NCBI GenBank assembly: GCA_023249255.1
Contig: JAHFCY010000008.1
Span: forward strand, 1 to 31,164
Length of the DNA: 31,164 bases
DNA from: Candidatus Lindowiibacteriota bacterium
GTDB lineage: Bacteria > Lindowbacteria > 2-12-FULL-62-27
Direction of reading: 5' to 3'
Positions within the stretch are counted from its first letter, which is position 1. Each line of letters starts with the position of its first letter. The position numbers were made by a program, and so were the translations under genes. Positions 6,912 through 14,694 of the stretch are shown here, in pieces. The notes below the pieces were generated by a model, which saw only the letters and a list, made by a program, of their open reading frames with translations, made no database searches and was not told the origin of the DNA.

Positions 6912-7367
6912 ATGGGTGAACCGGGCGCGGCGTCGAAATCGGTCAAGATGTGGGTGTGGATTGTGGCTGCCGCGGTGGTCGTGGTGTATCTGGTTACCAC
7001 GTCCATCCGCGCGACCCAACTTCCCTACGTGAACGCCGCGGAACTTGTGGCGACAAGAGGTCAGCCCGTGCGGGTGGCGGGAAAAGTTGCGCGGGGCGGG
7101 ATCGAATCCTCGGGCGAGGGGGACGTATCGATCCGGTTCAAGTTGATCGACGAGGCGAATGACACGGTGATGGTGGAATACACGGGCGTGCGGCCGGACG
7201 CGTTCAAGGAAGGCGCGCAAGCCGTGGCGGAAGGACGATACGAGCCGGCTCGAAACGTGTTTGTGGCAAACCTTCTTCAAGCGAAATGTCCGTCGAAATA
7301 CGAAGTGGGAGGGGTTGGGACACCGGCGGTCGCGCCGCCGGGCGTCGGCGCTCAATCCAAATCCTGA
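6912..7367 (+). CDS. ccmE: CcmE, cytochrome c maturation heme chaperone (cysteine type)
   Basis: This 151-residue protein has one N-terminal membrane anchor (residues 14-30, WVWIVAAAVVVVYLVTT), then an OB-fold-like periplasmic domain (PVRVAGKVARGG, VSIRFKLIDE, VMVEYTGVRPDAF, EGAQAVAEGRYEP). The heme-attachment loop reads C126-P-S-K-Y130. Most CcmE proteins bind heme covalently through a histidine (HxxxY). A CxxxY form is known from Desulfovibrio-like bacteria and archaea and defines the variant called System I*. CcmE carries heme from the CcmABC side to CcmF/CcmH for attachment to apocytochromes. It leads the operon, one base before ccmF. Longer upstream in-frame starts were rejected because they read through the promoter and AT tract. 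Confidence 0.9.
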   Translation: MGEPGAASKSVKMWVWIVAAAVVVVYLVTTSIRATQLPYVNAAELVATRGQPVRVAGKVARGGIESSGEGDVSIRFKLIDEANDTVMVEYTGVRPDAFKEGAQAVAEGRYEPARNVFVANLLQAKCPSKYEVGGVGTPAVAPPGVGAQSKS

Positions 7368-7368
7368 A

Positions 7369-9348
7369 ATGCCGTTTACATACGTTGGCGAGTGGGCGAT
7401 GCGTTTTGATCTGCTCGTCGTGTCGATTGGTATTCTGGCCGGCCTTGCGGGACTCCGGAAAAAAAATCCGAAATTTTTGGAATTTCAGCGCCGTGCGGTT
7501 TATGTCTCGGGTGGATTGATTGTTCTGACAACCGCGATCCTGGTCGCGGCGTTTTATCTCCACGATTTTTCACTGCGGTATGTCGCGACGTATTCATCCC
7601 GAAATCTTCCGATGGGATATTGTCTCACAGCGCTGTGGGCCGGCCAGGAGGGTTCCCAACTGTTCTGGCTTTTGATCCTCGCGCTCTACACGACCGCGTA
7701 CAGTCTCGTGCACCGGCGGGAGCGAAGCGACCCTCATTTTCACGCGACGGCGCTGGTCCTGTTGCTGGTCCAACATTTTTTCCTGTCGATCGTAAATTTC
7801 GCCTCCAACCCCTACGTGCGGCTTGATCCGGTTCCCGCCGATGGCAACGGGTTGAACCCCCTGCTTCAGCATCCGGCGATGGCGGTGCATCCGCCGATGC
7901 TTTACACGGGATTTGTCGGCATGGCCGTGCCGTTTGCCTGCGCGATGGGCGCCCTCATCACGGACCGGCTGGACGGCGGCTGGATCAAAAAATGCCGGAC
8001 CTGGACGATTTTTTCATGGACGATTCTCGCCATCGGAATTCTCCTGGGCGGCCGCTGGGCGTACGACGAGCTGGGCTGGGGCGGATACTGGGCGTGGGAT
8101 CCAGTGGAGAATTCGTCATTTATCCCGTGGCTGACGGCCACGGCGTTTTTGCATTCGGTGATGATTCAAGAGCGGCGCGGCATGCTCAAAATCTGGAACA
8201 TGACGCTGATCACGCTGACATTTTTACTGACTATTTTCGGAACGTACATGACGCGAAGCGGCGTGGTGTCGTCGGTGCATTCATTCGCGCGCCAGCCGGT
8301 TCTGGGCGCGATGTTTCTGACGTTTATCGGCACCGCGGGCGTCTGCGCCTTTGCCCTGATCGTGTCGCGCGCGGGCCGGCTTCGAGCCGAACACCGGATC
8401 GAGTCGATGCTTTCGCGCGAGGCGATTTTTCTGTTCAACAACGTCATCCTGCTGGCCCTGGCGTTTTCGATCCTGTTCGGGACGATTTTTCCGTCGATCT
8501 ACGAAATGGTGAACGGAAACCGCATCAGCGTCGGGCCGCTGTTTTACAACACCGTCGCCGTTCCCATGTTTTTTGTCCTGCTGGTGTTGACCGGAGTCGG
8601 ACCGACGATCACGTGGCGCCGGTCGACGCGCAGTCACCTGATCCGAAATTTCGCCCCGCCGACTGCGGCCGCCATCCTTGCCGCCGCCGCCCTTTTTGTG
8701 ATGGGCGTGCATCGGGGAAATGCGCTGGCGGGCATCGCGTGCATCGTGTTTGTGCTCGCGTGTCTCATCCTCGAATTTTATCGCGACACGTCGGCCCGAC
8801 GCCGCTCAACCGGCGAGTCTTTTTTGACGGCGCTCTGGCGGCTCATCGGCAAAAACCGCCGCCGGTACGGCGGGTACATCGTCCACGCCGGCGTGGCCGT
8901 GATGGCGCTTGGCATCGCCGCCTCGTCGTCCTATCAGGTCAAATCGCAGGTCCAACTCGGTCCGGGCGAGTCGGCGCAGATCGACCGGTTTCGGATTCAA
9001 ATGGTGAGCCTGACCGAAGGCAAAATTCCGAACGCCACCTGGGTTCGGGCGACGCTCAACGTCTATCAGGGCGATCGTTCGATGGGACAACTTCGCGCCG
9101 AAAAGAGAATGTACGAAAAAACCGAACAGCCGCACACGCAAGTCGCGGTTCTCGTCCGGCTGTTTTATGATTTCTACGTTGTCCTGGCGGGGTGGACGGA
9201 AAAGGGTGAGGCGATTTTGGAGGTGTACGTGAATCCGCTCGTGAGCTGGGTCTGGGGCGGCGGATTCATCGTGCTGATCGGTTCGGCGATTTGTTTGTGG
9301 CCCTCGCAAGCGCGCATCCGGGACGCGGGACCCGGGACTGCGGACTGA
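7369..9348 (+). CDS. ccmF: CcmF, cytochrome c heme lyase subunit
   Basis: This 659-residue polytopic membrane protein is of normal CcmF length. Diagnostic motifs are present: AGQEGSQLFWLLIL near the N-terminus, the histidine-bearing HPAMAVHPPMLYTGF, the tryptophan-rich heme-handling WWD segment ELGWGGYWAWDPVENSSF, and FGTYMTRSGVVSSVHSF. A large periplasmic domain sits near the C-terminus before a last membrane helix (VSWVWGGGFIVLIGSAICLW). CcmF receives heme from CcmE and, with CcmH, joins it to CxxCH motifs in the periplasm. The ATG follows the ccmE stop by one base, so the two are coupled. The eight-heme cytochrome encoded downstream is an obvious client. Confidence 0.95.
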   Translation: MPFTYVGEWAMRFDLLVVSIGILAGLAGLRKKNPKFLEFQRRAVYVSGGLIVLTTAILVAAFYLHDFSLRYVATYSSRNLPMGYCLTALWAGQEGSQLFWLLILALYTTAYSLVHRRERSDPHFHATALVLLLVQHFFLSIVNFASNPYVRLDPVPADGNGLNPLLQHPAMAVHPPMLYTGFVGMAVPFACAMGALITDRLDGGWIKKCRTWTIFSWTILAIGILLGGRWAYDELGWGGYWAWDPVENSSFIPWLTATAFLHSVMIQERRGMLKIWNMTLITLTFLLTIFGTYMTRSGVVSSVHSFARQPVLGAMFLTFIGTAGVCAFALIVSRAGRLRAEHRIESMLSREAIFLFNNVILLALAFSILFGTIFPSIYEMVNGNRISVGPLFYNTVAVPMFFVLLVLTGVGPTITWRRSTRSHLIRNFAPPTAAAILAAAALFVMGVHRGNALAGIACIVFVLACLILEFYRDTSARRRSTGESFLTALWRLIGKNRRRYGGYIVHAGVAVMALGIAASSSYQVKSQVQLGPGESAQIDRFRIQMVSLTEGKIPNATWVRATLNVYQGDRSMGQLRAEKRMYEKTEQPHTQVAVLVRLFYDFYVVLAGWTEKGEAILEVYVNPLVSWVWGGGFIVLIGSAICLWPSQARIRDAGPGTAD

Positions 9349-9353
9349 CGCTC

Positions 9354-9728
9354 ATGCCGGCCTCCATCATTTCAGAATTCATGTGTCCGTGCGGGGACAA
9401 CTGCGGCAAGGCTCTGGCCGTGTGCGAGTGCGGGGATGCGGCGGGGTACGTGAAGGAGATCGAATCCATGCAGGTGGCCGGGATGTCCGCGCAGGCCATT
9501 CGGGACAAATTTGTCGCGCGGTACGGGCCATCGGTTCTTTCGACGCCGCCCGCGCACGGATTCGGCATGCTGGCGTACGTCGCGCCGCCGGCATCCGTCC
9601 TTCTGGGCGTCGTGGTGGTCATTATTCTGATCCGATCGTGGCGACGCCCGGCGCGGGGAGGGTCCGTGCCCGCCGTGAGCGCCGCGGACGTGAAAAAAGC
9701 GGAGGAGATGTTAAAGAAATGGAAATAG
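9354..9728 (+). CDS. ccmH: CcmH-like thiol subunit, cysteine-dense and without signal peptide
   Basis: This 124-residue protein has the CcmH/NrfF layout: a short cysteine-bearing helical domain, GMSAQAIRDKFVARYGPSVLSTPP, then a membrane helix (about 73-94) and a basic tail. CcmH normally reduces the apocytochrome CxxCH thiols through an LRCxxC motif after a cleaved signal peptide. Here the motif is EFMCPCGDNCGKALAVCEC, five cysteines within 16 residues (C11, C13, C17, C24, C26), and there is no signal peptide. The basic residues after the helix (RSWRRPAR) still favour an N-outside orientation. An upstream TTG would not add a convincing signal. It starts 5 bases after ccmF and overlaps the next gene by 10. 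Confidence 0.82.
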   Translation: MPASIISEFMCPCGDNCGKALAVCECGDAAGYVKEIESMQVAGMSAQAIRDKFVARYGPSVLSTPPAHGFGMLAYVAPPASVLLGVVVVIILIRSWRRPARGGSVPAVSAADVKKAEEMLKKWK

Positions 9729-9982
9729 TCTACGTGACGATGGCGGGTCTCACGGCCGCGTCGATCGCTTATTTATTCATGGCATTTTTTTCGGATGTGC
9801 CCGGCCTTGCGTCCGAGGGCAAGCCGGAGGATATTTCCGGACGCACGGCGGCCAATTTGAAGGAACTTGATTTTGATTATGCGGCCGGCAAACTTTCGAA
9901 AGACGACTACGAATCGGCCCATCAGCAGGCCGTGGCGGAGCTTGCGCTCTCGCTGAAAGCGAAACAGGAGAAATCACAATGA
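9719..9982 (+). CDS. Small CcmI-like membrane protein
   Basis: This 87-residue protein has an N-terminal membrane helix (MEIVYVTMAGLTAASIAYLFMAFF). A soluble tail carries the helical hairpin NLKELDFDYAAGKLSKDDYE. That pattern (L-D-x-D-Y-x-x-G-K-L-S-x-x-D-Y) is typical of the segment after the first membrane helices of CcmI, the apocytochrome chaperone; the TPR part of CcmI is absent. It overlaps ccmH by 10 bases and the next gene by ATGA. I take it to be a minimal CcmI-type component acting with CcmF/CcmH. This is inferred from context and the short motif. Confidence 0.7.
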   Translation: MEIVYVTMAGLTAASIAYLFMAFFSDVPGLASEGKPEDISGRTAANLKELDFDYAAGKLSKDDYESAHQQAVAELALSLKAKQEKSQ

Positions 9983-10908
9983 AAAAAATCGGAATGTGGA
10001 TGTGTCTTTTTGCGTTTCTATCGGCCGCCCCGGCGGTGTTCGCGGCGACGGCGCTTTCGCTTCGACAGAATCATCTGTTGTTCGATTTTTCGGAAGAGGG
10101 CGGAGTTCCGGTCTGCTGGATCCAGGAAATCGTGGTGGTGACCAATCCCGGTGAAGAGATTTCAGAAAATTCGGCCGGCACGGTCCGATTTTCGATCCCG
10201 CCCGGCGCGACGGATGTGACACCCGCGCCCCTGCCGCCGGTCATGCCCGGCATGGATGCTGCCCCGCCGCTTCAGCCGGAGGAGGTGGCGGTGGAAAACG
10301 GCGAGTTTGTCGTGAAGCGGCATCTTCATCCCGGGAAAAATTCATTTTCGTTCCGCTACAAGCTTTCCGCCGCGAACGACGTTTTGCGGATCGAAAAAAA
10401 AATTCTCATGCCGACGCATCTCATGGCCGCATTCGCGCCACTGGTCGATCGTCTGACGTCAACCACGCTGTCAGTGGAAAAGGCCGAAGACGGTTACAAA
10501 ATCATCGGGCAGAGTCTTCAACCCGGAACAACGGTTGATCTGACGTTTGAAGGCGTCAAGTCTGTGATCCATTCCTCGGCTGACCGGCGGGATGGTTCCG
10601 ACATGGCGACAGGCGCGCCGGACGCCTCCGCACAGGCGAATAATTCCATGTCCAACTGTGCGATGTCTCCATCGGGCCCCGGGTCTCTTATTCTGTCGAC
10701 TGTCGCCGGTGTGATTCTGGCGGTTTTGATCGTCCTCTATTTCATGCAGCGCCGCTCCGTGATTGCGGTCAAACATGAGATGCACCGGATGCTCATGGAC
10801 GAAATCGAGCATCTCGACGAGGCCGCCGAAAAAAAGGAAATCACCTCCGATTATCTCAAACGCCGTAAAAAAGCGCTGATGGACAAACTGAGAACGCCGC
10901 CGGCCTGA
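9979..10908 (+). CDS. Ccm-operon membrane protein of unknown function
   Basis: This 309-residue protein has a signal peptide (MKKIGMWMCLFAFLSAAPAVFAA) and a beta-rich periplasmic region of about 200 residues. One pair of cysteines is visible (C46 in PVCWIQE, C227 in SNCAMS). A membrane helix follows (236-256, GSLILSTVAGVILAVLIVLYF), then a basic cytoplasmic tail. The tail (EIEHLDEAAEKKEITSDYLK) resembles the helical hairpin of the preceding small protein. It sits inside the ccm operon between the CcmI-like gene and ccmA, with an ATGA overlap at its start, so a part in cytochrome maturation is likely. I know of no named Ccm component with this layout. Confidence 0.78.
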   Translation: MKKIGMWMCLFAFLSAAPAVFAATALSLRQNHLLFDFSEEGGVPVCWIQEIVVVTNPGEEISENSAGTVRFSIPPGATDVTPAPLPPVMPGMDAAPPLQPEEVAVENGEFVVKRHLHPGKNSFSFRYKLSAANDVLRIEKKILMPTHLMAAFAPLVDRLTSTTLSVEKAEDGYKIIGQSLQPGTTVDLTFEGVKSVIHSSADRRDGSDMATGAPDASAQANNSMSNCAMSPSGPGSLILSTVAGVILAVLIVLYFMQRRSVIAVKHEMHRMLMDEIEHLDEAAEKKEITSDYLKRRKKALMDKLRTPPA

Positions 10909-10921
10909 ATCTTTCGAACCC

Positions 10922-11562
<641 letters not shown>

Positions 11563-11566
<4 letters not shown>

Positions 11567-12216
11567 TCGCGCTGATCCAATCGGAACTCATGATCGAATT
11601 CCGAAATCCCACCGCGCTCATGTCGGCGGCCCTTTTTGCCCTGCTTGCGCTGTTGACGCAGTCGCTGTCGGTTCCGTCCGCCGCATCCAATTCCGGTGCC
11701 GCCTTCGCCGTATTTTTCATCTCGGCCTGTTTCGCCGGCCTCCTGATCGAGCACGAGCGTCTCGCGCGCGGGAAAAAAACGGCTCTCGGCGCGATGCTGG
11801 CTCTGTCGCCGGCCGGCGCTCCGGCGATTTTTACGTCCCGCGCGATAGTGGGCGCGCTGCTGCTCGTGTTGACCGAGGTCTGCCTGTTCCCGTTTCTGGT
11901 CGTTTTCTTCAATGTCCCTCTTGGCACTCCGCTGGTATCCTTCGCCGCCATAGCGGTCTGCGCCGACATCGCCCTGGCGGAACTCCTGACGCTGTTTGGC
12001 GCCGCGGGCGGATCGTGGAAAAGCGGCGGGTCGCTGGCCCTGCCCGTGCTGATCCTGCCTCTGGCGTTTCCGATCCTTGCGCTGTCGACGGTCGGATGCG
12101 CTCGCGCGTTTTCCGGCATGCCGGGTCTGCCGTTTGTGAAACTGCTTTTCGCGTCGGACGTGGTTCTCGGTGTGGCCGGCGCTTTCATGTACGGAAAACT
12201 GTTGGGAAAACAATGA
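11563..12216 (+). CDS. ccmB: CcmB, heme-exporter membrane subunit
   Basis: This 217-residue integral membrane protein has six hydrophobic segments and the CcmB pattern: N-terminal E-x-x-I-E-F-R (LIQSELMIEFRNP), LIEHERLARGKKTALGAML, and a LALPVLILPLAFPILALS segment near the end. It forms the membrane part of the CcmAB ABC complex. The start overlaps ccmA by four bases. The usual next genes, ccmC and ccmD, are not here; a respiratory operon follows instead. CcmC, needed to load heme on CcmE, must be encoded elsewhere or replaced. Confidence 0.88.
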
Positions 12217-12289
12217 GTGAGATACGATCCGGTGCATGACCGATGGGATGAAAGGAATCCCGCGAAGTCCACGGACGGACGGGAGCGGG

Positions 12290-13207
12290 ATGACTGAACC
12301 GAACCTGGAACCGGCGGAACCCGAAGTGGGACCGGAGGCGAAATTCCGCGCGAATTTGCTTCTGCAGTGGTTTGTGTTCCCCATGTTGGCGGTGGCGCTG
12401 TGCGTGGGGCTGTATCTGAGTTTTCGAATGTTAACAGCGGAGAACAAGACAGTCAGCGACTATGTAAATGATCTGCGCAGCGGCAATCCGCACCGGGCGT
12501 GGCAGGCGGCGTTCTCGATCGCCAATCAGGTGAATCAGGGCCGGATTGCGGATCAGGAAATCCCGCTGGTCGGCCGGCAATTTCTGGCGATGCTGGACGA
12601 AAGTTCTCCGTCAGCAGGGGAAATCCGGCAGTATTTCATCCTGACGCTGGGCCGGTTGAAATACCGGGAGGCGATTCCGAAACTGGTCGACATCGCGCGC
12701 GGCGATGACGCGACGGAAAAAATATACGCGTTTCTGGCCCTGTCCGAGATGCATGCGCCGGAGGGCATCGACGCCGCGCGGACCGCGCTTGAGAATTCCG
12801 ACGCGGGCGTCCGGAAAACCGCGGCGAATTATTTCGGGCGATTGGCCCGGGAATTGTTGACGTCCGATTCGACCGTCCCGTCGGCGATTCGACCGCTCCT
12901 GAACGACAAGGTGACGGATGTTCGCTGGAATGCGGCGATCTCTCTGGCGGAGTATCGCGATCCGGCCGCGGTGCCGGTTCTGTCGACGATGCTGGACAGA
13001 GCCGCCGTCGAGTCCGAACTCAAATTGTCCGGCGGACTTGACGAAACAAAGATCGAAAAGATAATCAAAGCCGCTCTGGCTGCATCCAGCCGTTTTTCCG
13101 ATCCGGGGTTGGGGGATCGTGTACGCGTGTTGGCGGAGGCGGACCCGCAGCCGGCGATACAAACCGCCGCGCGGGAAATCGAGAAGAGATTGAAAGAGAC
13201 AAAATAG
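12290..13207 (+). CDS. Membrane-anchored HEAT-repeat protein of the bc complex operon
   Basis: This 305-residue protein has a short Pro/Glu-rich N-terminus, one membrane helix (about 22-45, LLLQWFVFPMLAVALCVGLYLSF) and then HEAT-like helical repeats. Examples are IRQYFILTLGRLKYREAIPK, AYAFLAL-type pairs (YAFLALSEMHAPEGIDAA), AGVRKTAANYFGRL and DVRWNAAISLAEYRDPAAVP. HEAT repeats are protein-binding scaffolds. It stands 2 bases before the Rieske gene, so it is likely an accessory or assembly subunit of the quinol:cytochrome c oxidoreductase. The ATG was chosen over one 18 codons upstream because GGGAG lies just before it and the upstream leader looks non-coding. Confidence 0.82.
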   Translation: MTEPNLEPAEPEVGPEAKFRANLLLQWFVFPMLAVALCVGLYLSFRMLTAENKTVSDYVNDLRSGNPHRAWQAAFSIANQVNQGRIADQEIPLVGRQFLAMLDESSPSAGEIRQYFILTLGRLKYREAIPKLVDIARGDDATEKIYAFLALSEMHAPEGIDAARTALENSDAGVRKTAANYFGRLARELLTSDSTVPSAIRPLLNDKVTDVRWNAAISLAEYRDPAAVPVLSTMLDRAAVESELKLSGGLDETKIEKIIKAALAASSRFSDPGLGDRVRVLAEADPQPAIQTAAREIEKRLKETK

Positions 13208-13209
13208 AC

Positions 13210-13794
13210 ATGGCCGAACCGTCACAACCTCAAACCGTCGAAACCAAAGCGGCCGCCGCGCCGGTCCAGTCTTCGCCCCCGGCCGCGTCCACCAAAGATT
13301 CGCCGGACAAGCCGACCCGCCGGGGATTTTTCAAATGGCTGACCGGCGGCTGGGTCGCGTTCACGACCGGTGTCGGCATGATGAAAATTCTGACCGTGCG
13401 ATTTTTGTATCCGAACGTGTTGTTTGTGCCGCCCAGTTCCTTCAAGGCCGGATATCCGGCTGAATATCAGATCGGGCAGGTCGATCAGCGGTTCAAGGAA
13501 AAATTCGGTGTCTGGATTGTTCGAAACGAGGAGGGGTTCTACGCGCTCTCGACGACCTGCACGCATCTCGGATGCCAGCCGAACTGGCTCGAAGCCGAGC
13601 AAAAATTCAAATGTCCCTGCCACGGCTCGGGATTCTACGTGACCGGGATCAATTTCGAGGGCCCGGCGCCGCGCCCGCTGGAGCGGTATCGCATCATGCT
13701 GGCCGACGACGGCCAGATCCTCGTCGACAAATCCAAAAAATACCAGTTCGAACTTGGTCAGTGGAAGGACGCCGAGGCGCTTTTACGGGTGTAA
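13210..13794 (+). CDS. Rieske iron-sulfur protein of a quinol:cytochrome c oxidoreductase
   Basis: This 194-residue protein has a disordered Ala/Pro-rich N-terminus, a twin-arginine-like motif with membrane anchor (TRRGFFKWLTGGWVAFTTG, from residue 36) and a Rieske domain. Cluster ligands are C117 and H119 in CTHLGC, and C135 and H138 in CPCHGSGF; C122 and C137 would form the usual disulfide. The protein passes electrons from quinol at the Qo site to a cytochrome c domain. It lies between the HEAT-repeat gene and cytochrome b. Its last codons lie within a long terminator hairpin, so the C-terminal sequence KDAEALLRV is shared with an RNA structure. Confidence 0.95.
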   Translation: MAEPSQPQTVETKAAAAPVQSSPPAASTKDSPDKPTRRGFFKWLTGGWVAFTTGVGMMKILTVRFLYPNVLFVPPSSFKAGYPAEYQIGQVDQRFKEKFGVWIVRNEEGFYALSTTCTHLGCQPNWLEAEQKFKCPCHGSGFYVTGINFEGPAPRPLERYRIMLADDGQILVDKSKKYQFELGQWKDAEALLRV

Positions 13795-13815
13795 AAGCGC
13801 CTCGGCGTCCTTTTT
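13765..13815 (+). terminator. Strong intrinsic terminator overlapping the Rieske stop codon
   Basis: Bases 13767-13786 and 13791-13810 are perfect 20-bp reverse complements with the 4-base loop GGGT, followed by TTTTT (13811-13815). Two A-T pairs can extend the stem at its base. The left arm codes for the last residues of the Rieske protein and the stop codon is in the hairpin. A smaller hairpin follows (GCTCC 13831-13835, GGAGC 13841-13845). The position, between Rieske and cytochrome b genes, implies termination or attenuation inside the operon. Confidence 0.88.
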
Positions 13816-13875
13816 GATACTTGTTTCGCCGCTCCTCGTCGGAGCCTGAATTTATTTTCTTTGAGGTGTTCTTTG

Positions 13876-14694
13876 ATGTGGCAGAAAATTAAAACCCATA
13901 TTTCCGAGTCACAAGTCTGGAAGTCGGTCATCCGGCACGGATATCCCGACACCCGGCGAAACCGGACGCTGGTCGTCCTGTCGAATTTCTTTCTGCATCT
14001 TCATCCGACCAAAGTGCCGTCACACTCGCTCAAACTGTCCTACACGTGGTGCATGGGAGGCCTCACGTTTTTCCTGTTTCTGGTCGAGACGCTGACGGGA
14101 GTGCTTCTCATGTTTTATTACCGCCCGGTAGGCGAATACGCCTACAACGACATCCTCGCGCTTCGGGAGCACGTGCCGCTGGGCATCATGCGCGAGATTC
14201 ACCGCTGGGGCGCGCACGCCATGGTCATCACCGTGTGGCTTCACATGCTTCGCGTGTTTCTGACCGGTTCCTACAAGCCGCCCCGCGAGTTCAACTGGGG
14301 CATCGGCGTGGTCCTGCTGACCCTCACGCTTCTGCTCTCTTTCACCGGATATCTTCTGCCGTGGGACCAGCTTGCCATCTGGGCGATCACGGTCGGATCG
14401 AACATGGCCCGCGCGACCCCGTTTGTCGGTCACGAAGGTCCAGGCGCGAAACTTCTCAATCCGGGCATGCTCGGTCTTGAAGACGTCCCGTTGATTCACG
14501 CGACCGATGACGCCCGGTTTGTCCTCTTGGGCGGTCCGTTCGTCGGTGAGGCGACGCTTCTTCGATTTTACGTCCTGCATTGCGTGTTCATCCCGCTTGC
14601 CGCCGCCACCCTGATGGCGGTCCATTTCTGGCGCGTCCGGAAGGACGGAGGCATTTCGACGCCGACGGACGATTTCTCACAGAAAGCTCTTTGA
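13876..14694 (+). CDS. Cytochrome b, b6-like N-terminal subunit
   Basis: This 272-residue protein holds the four-helix heme-binding half of cytochrome b. Heme ligand pairs are H109/H123 ([20 protein letters not shown]) and H235/H250 ([20 protein letters not shown]); the second pair has 14 residues between, the cytochrome b6 spacing. [10 protein letters not shown] matches the b6 Qo-side helix. C59, in [11 protein letters not shown] before [11 protein letters not shown], aligns without gaps with b6 Cys35, which binds heme c(i) covalently in b6f complexes. The ATG has GAGGTG about 8 bases upstream; a TTG at 13861 was rejected. It follows the terminator by about 60 bases and overlaps the next gene (TGATG). 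Confidence 0.93.
   Translation: MWQKIKTHISESQVWKSVIRHGYPDTRRNRTLVVLSNFFLHLHPTKVPSHSLKLSYTWCMGGLTFFLFLVETLTGVLLMFYYRPVGEYAYNDILALREHVPLGIMREIHRWGAHAMVITVWLHMLRVFLTGSYKPPREFNWGIGVVLLTLTLLLSFTGYLLPWDQLAIWAITVGSNMARATPFVGHEGPGAKLLNPGMLGLEDVPLIHATDDARFVLLGGPFVGEATLLRFYVLHCVFIPLAAATLMAVHFWRVRKDGGISTPTDDFSQKAL

Noticed and set aside
7992-9170. Long open frame (392 codons) on the plus strand within ccmF in another frame
   Set aside because: The translation is Arg/Asp/Pro-rich without domain logic, while the ccmF frame carries all CcmF motifs. It is a product of high G+C.
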